Positions 48,281 to 49,863 of a stretch of DNA of 49,863 bases are shown here, piece by piece; the stretch's first letter is position 1; the number at the start of each line of letters is the position of its first letter. The stretch comes from a virus. A model generated the notes under the pieces. The model saw only the letters and a program-made list of their open reading frames with translations. It had not been told where the DNA came from and did not search any database. The stretch lies in the IMG/VR virus record IMGVR_UViG_3300006802_000134, positions 1 to 49,863 of that record. One strand, written 5' to 3'. The translations under genes were made by a program, and so were the position numbers.

Positions 48281-48510
48281 GGCTTGATCTCCTTGTTCGC
48301 TGCGATGTCAGTGCCTAGTGTGTAGTGATCGGATAACGGCTTTTGAAGGCGACCCCACTCATCACTGCGTTCAAACCTCGACAGTTTGTCATTTAGGTCT
48401 CTAACAGCTCCGCACAGTATGTTGTGCTTTTCAATTGTGAGGATGATGTAGAAAGTAAGTACCGCGCTGTAGACCGTGAGCAGTACGATTCCAGCCATGC
48501 AGTAGATCAT
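48277..48510 (-). CDS. Small membrane protein
   Basis: 77 residues. N-terminal membrane span YCMAGIVLLTVYSAVLTFYI followed by a charged helical part (KHNILCGAVRDLNDKLSRFE). The ending NKEIKP encodes AAGGAG for the next start. N-out or N-in single-pass protein; the layout (short span plus coiled part) resembles small phage inner-membrane modulators. Confidence 0.62.
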   Translation of the reverse strand: MIYCMAGIVLLTVYSAVLTFYIILTIEKHNILCGAVRDLNDKLSRFERSDEWGRLQKPLSDHYTLGTDIAANKEIKP

Positions 48511-48752
48511 GGCTTGGCCTCCTTGGCTGCGGTCCTTTCGTCTATTTCCTTTCTCAGTTCTCTACGGACAAGTTCTTGAGCCATCACATCCCCCGCCTCC
48601 TCCAGCCGCTTGATGCGGTCATTGGCTGCGTTGAGTTCGCGTTCTAACTGGCAAGCGAAGTTGACACTGACCCGTCCAGTTCCAAACTGCGCTTCATCCG
48701 TTCTCGGGGTGTCGTTGATCATTTTCGTGGGGTCAGGAATATGATCGTTCAT
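48507..48752 (-). CDS. TPRTD-motif coiled-coil protein
   Basis: 81 residues. NDTPRTDEAQFGTGRVSVNF, then ACQLERELNAANDRIKRLEE, the clearest example in the window of the phage pattern TPRTDxA...FaxxLERELxAAxxRIxRLE. Ends AKEAKP with AAGGAGG inside. Function unknown. Confidence 0.72.
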   Translation of the reverse strand: MNDHIPDPTKMINDTPRTDEAQFGTGRVSVNFACQLERELNAANDRIKRLEEAGDVMAQELVRRELRKEIDERTAAKEAKP

Positions 48753-49123
48753 TTCGCCTCCTCCACTGGTTCATAAGTTGCTGCGAATATGTCAGGCTTA
48801 CACGGGTAGTGTTCTCCCTTCACGCCAGTGATAATGTAGTCGCCGGGACATACGATATGACCACCTTCTAGCGTGTCGATCCAGCCGTGATTGTGCATGA
48901 GGTCGGAGCAGTGTCTGCACTCGGTGGTGCCGTCCACGCCCGGTTCCCGGTAGTAGCGCACGATATCGCCTTCCCATCTGTAAAACTTGCGCTCCTCGGG
49001 CGTGAACTGGTGCAGCTCTCCGTTCTTAAGCCCGTCACGGGTTTTGCTGTAGTCATTCGGGTGGTCGCCATTCTTTAACCATTGCGTTGCTTCGATGACA
49101 ACTGGCTTCTTGCGGTATTTCAC
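48749..49123 (-). CDS. Conserved phage protein (MKYRKKPVVIEA type)
   Basis: 124 residues from GTG 49123 (GTGA overlap). KYRKKPVVIEATQWLKNGDH, a central C-x2-C site in TTECRHCSDLMHNHGW, IDTLEGGHIVCPGDYIITGV and KGEHYPCKPDIFAATYE. This family is very widespread in phages; the PGDxIITGVKGExYPCKPDIF block is its signature. Role unknown. Its last codons encode GGAGGAGG for the next gene. Confidence 0.82.
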   Translation of the reverse strand: MKYRKKPVVIEATQWLKNGDHPNDYSKTRDGLKNGELHQFTPEERKFYRWEGDIVRYYREPGVDGTTECRHCSDLMHNHGWIDTLEGGHIVCPGDYIITGVKGEHYPCKPDIFAATYEPVEEAK

Positions 49124-49464
49124 GGCTTGTCCTCCTTGGCTTTGTTCCAGTGGTCCTCAAGCAACTGTCGATTGCTGTCAGAGATATCCTCTCCAATCCA
49201 CATCATCAGTTGACCTCCAGCCTCCTCCAGCCGCTTGATGCGGTCGGCCAGATCCAACGCATGCAGGTTCGCCTTCTGGAACATCTCTCGAAGCTGCCCG
49301 TTCTCGATCTCCAGACACGTCATCGAGCGCGCCCACTGAGGTCGGAACGCCTCCGCAAACGACGATCCGCATCCAAACGATCGGATGCAGTTCTGCTCGC
49401 GGACAAATGGCAGGCCGCAGTGAGGGCATGTCATTGCGTTAGACTCACCGATATGATCGCTCAT
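49120..49464 (-). CDS. Zinc-site and coiled-coil protein
   Basis: 114 residues. MTCPHCGLPFVREQNCIRSF and GCGSSF provide Cys pairs for a zinc ribbon; then CLEIENGQLREMFQKANLHA and LADRIKRLEEAGGQLMMW form a coiled coil like the TPRTD proteins. The ending AKEDKP carries AAGGAGG for the next GTG start. Confidence 0.68.
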   Translation of the reverse strand: MSDHIGESNAMTCPHCGLPFVREQNCIRSFGCGSSFAEAFRPQWARSMTCLEIENGQLREMFQKANLHALDLADRIKRLEEAGGQLMMWIGEDISDSNRQLLEDHWNKAKEDKP

Positions 49465-49535
49465 CGTTCATTCCTTTCCCCCATTTCAGCCACCGCTAAA
49501 ACAGACGGTTTCAGTGAACCAATACGATAGCTCAT
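49461..49535 (-). CDS. 24-residue micro-gene linking two genes
   Basis: ATG 49535 overlaps the HTH gene stop and its TGA overlaps the ATG at 49464, so it fills the gap exactly. Product MSYRIGSLKPSVLAVAEM then GERNER. It may mainly pass ribosomes along; AAAGGA near its end serves the next gene. Confidence 0.4.
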   Translation of the reverse strand: MSYRIGSLKPSVLAVAEMGERNER

Positions 49536-49795
49536 TTAACAACTTTCCTGTATCTGGATACGGTGCTGCTGGAGACTCGGAACGCCTTGGCCAGGTGGGC
49601 TGAACTGATCGTATGCGGCGACTCAGAGATCTGCTTCTGGATGTCCAGCGGGATCCTCGGGCGTCCCAGCTTCGCCGAACGCTTCGCGCTCAGCTGACGC
49701 TCCATGTCCCTGCAGAGCTTGATCAGGTCTGTGTATCCCACCTCGACGCCTAGTATGTTGATGACCAGCGCGTCCGTCTTGGGTGTGTCGCTCAT
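49532..49795 (-). CDS. TPKTD-motif protein with HTH domain
   Basis: 87 residues. The N-terminus DTPKTDALVINILGVEVGYT with LIKLCRDMERQLSAKRSAKL belongs to the TPRTD family; the C-terminus RIPLDIQKQISESPHTISSA and HLAKAFRVSSSTVSRYRKVV is a helix-turn-helix of resolvase/Hin style, with GRPR just before it as minor-groove hook. It suggests that a TPRTD protein has become a DNA-binding regulator. Confidence 0.72.
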   Translation of the reverse strand: MSDTPKTDALVINILGVEVGYTDLIKLCRDMERQLSAKRSAKLGRPRIPLDIQKQISESPHTISSAHLAKAFRVSSSTVSRYRKVVK

Positions 49796-49863
49796 GGTGA
49801 TGTGTCTCTCTTGATGTTGTTTGGTCCGTAGATGTGGAGGAAGTAGCCCTTGCCCCCGAAAGC
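49792..49863 (-). CDS. 3' end of a gene cut by the window edge
   Basis: Minus strand frame open from the edge to TGA at 49794-49792, encoding 23 residues with GGKGYFLHIYGPNNIKRDTS. Its stop overlaps the next ATG, as elsewhere in this operon. Family not recognised. Confidence 0.5.
   Translation of the reverse strand, partial: AFGGKGYFLHIYGPNNIKRDTSP

Noticed and set aside
1-49863. CRISPR arrays, insertion sequences and tRNA genes
   Set aside because: No regularly spaced repeats, no transposase frames and no complete tRNA cloverleaf were seen by reading.

Overview
The window is a piece of a tailed double-stranded DNA phage genome, probably a large podovirus-like (short-tailed) virus from an environmental source. 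The evidence is a nearly complete virion module (large terminase, portal, scaffold, major capsid, fibres, collar-domain protein, nozzle-like tail protein, internal proteins and one 3455-residue giant), a lysis cassette, SSB, a tyrosine-recombinase-like protein and long runs of tiny overlapping genes of phage type. No ribosomal, tRNA or cellular housekeeping genes are seen. The host cannot be named from the sequence. Both ends are cut inside genes (a fibre gene at base 1, an unknown gene at base 49863). No DNA polymerase, helicase or RNA polymerase is visible, so replication genes, if present, lie outside.

Layout. (1) 1-6735, minus strand: fibre proteins, small proteins of unknown function, and the large terminase, interrupted by a 660-base non-coding stretch (2563-3222). 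(2) 6805-34248, plus strand: portal, scaffold, capsid, holin/spanin cassette, connector-like protein, glycosyltransferase, fibres, metallophosphoesterase, nozzle-like protein, two internal proteins and the giant protein. The giant gene has a separate 48-codon gene nested in another frame. (3) 34085-44641, minus strand: HTH regulator, SSB, integrase-like protein, a MoxR ATPase / VWA-metallopeptidase pair with a partner gene, a lysozyme-like endolysin, several paralogous pairs and at least three one-helix micro-proteins. (4) 44702-45898: about 1.1 kb without a convincing gene, full of strong hairpins, a candidate large structured RNA. (5) 45899-46147, plus: a small HExxH protein ending at a strong terminator hairpin. 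(6) 46212-49863, minus: a tightly coupled operon of small proteins, many with an N-terminal TPRTD motif and coiled coils.

Regulation. A 13-bp palindrome GGTGT-NNN-ACACC occurs four times, each in the leader of a minus-strand early unit. In two cases it covers the -10 region of a good sigma70-type promoter (TTGACA/T, 16-base spacer). It looks like an operator for a phage repressor, perhaps the HTH protein that lies behind one copy. Many early genes lack a Shine-Dalgarno sequence and start behind A/C-rich leaders. The right-hand operon instead carries AAGGAGG-type sites inside the 3' ends of upstream genes, which gives unrelated proteins the same C-terminal AKEAKP-like tail.
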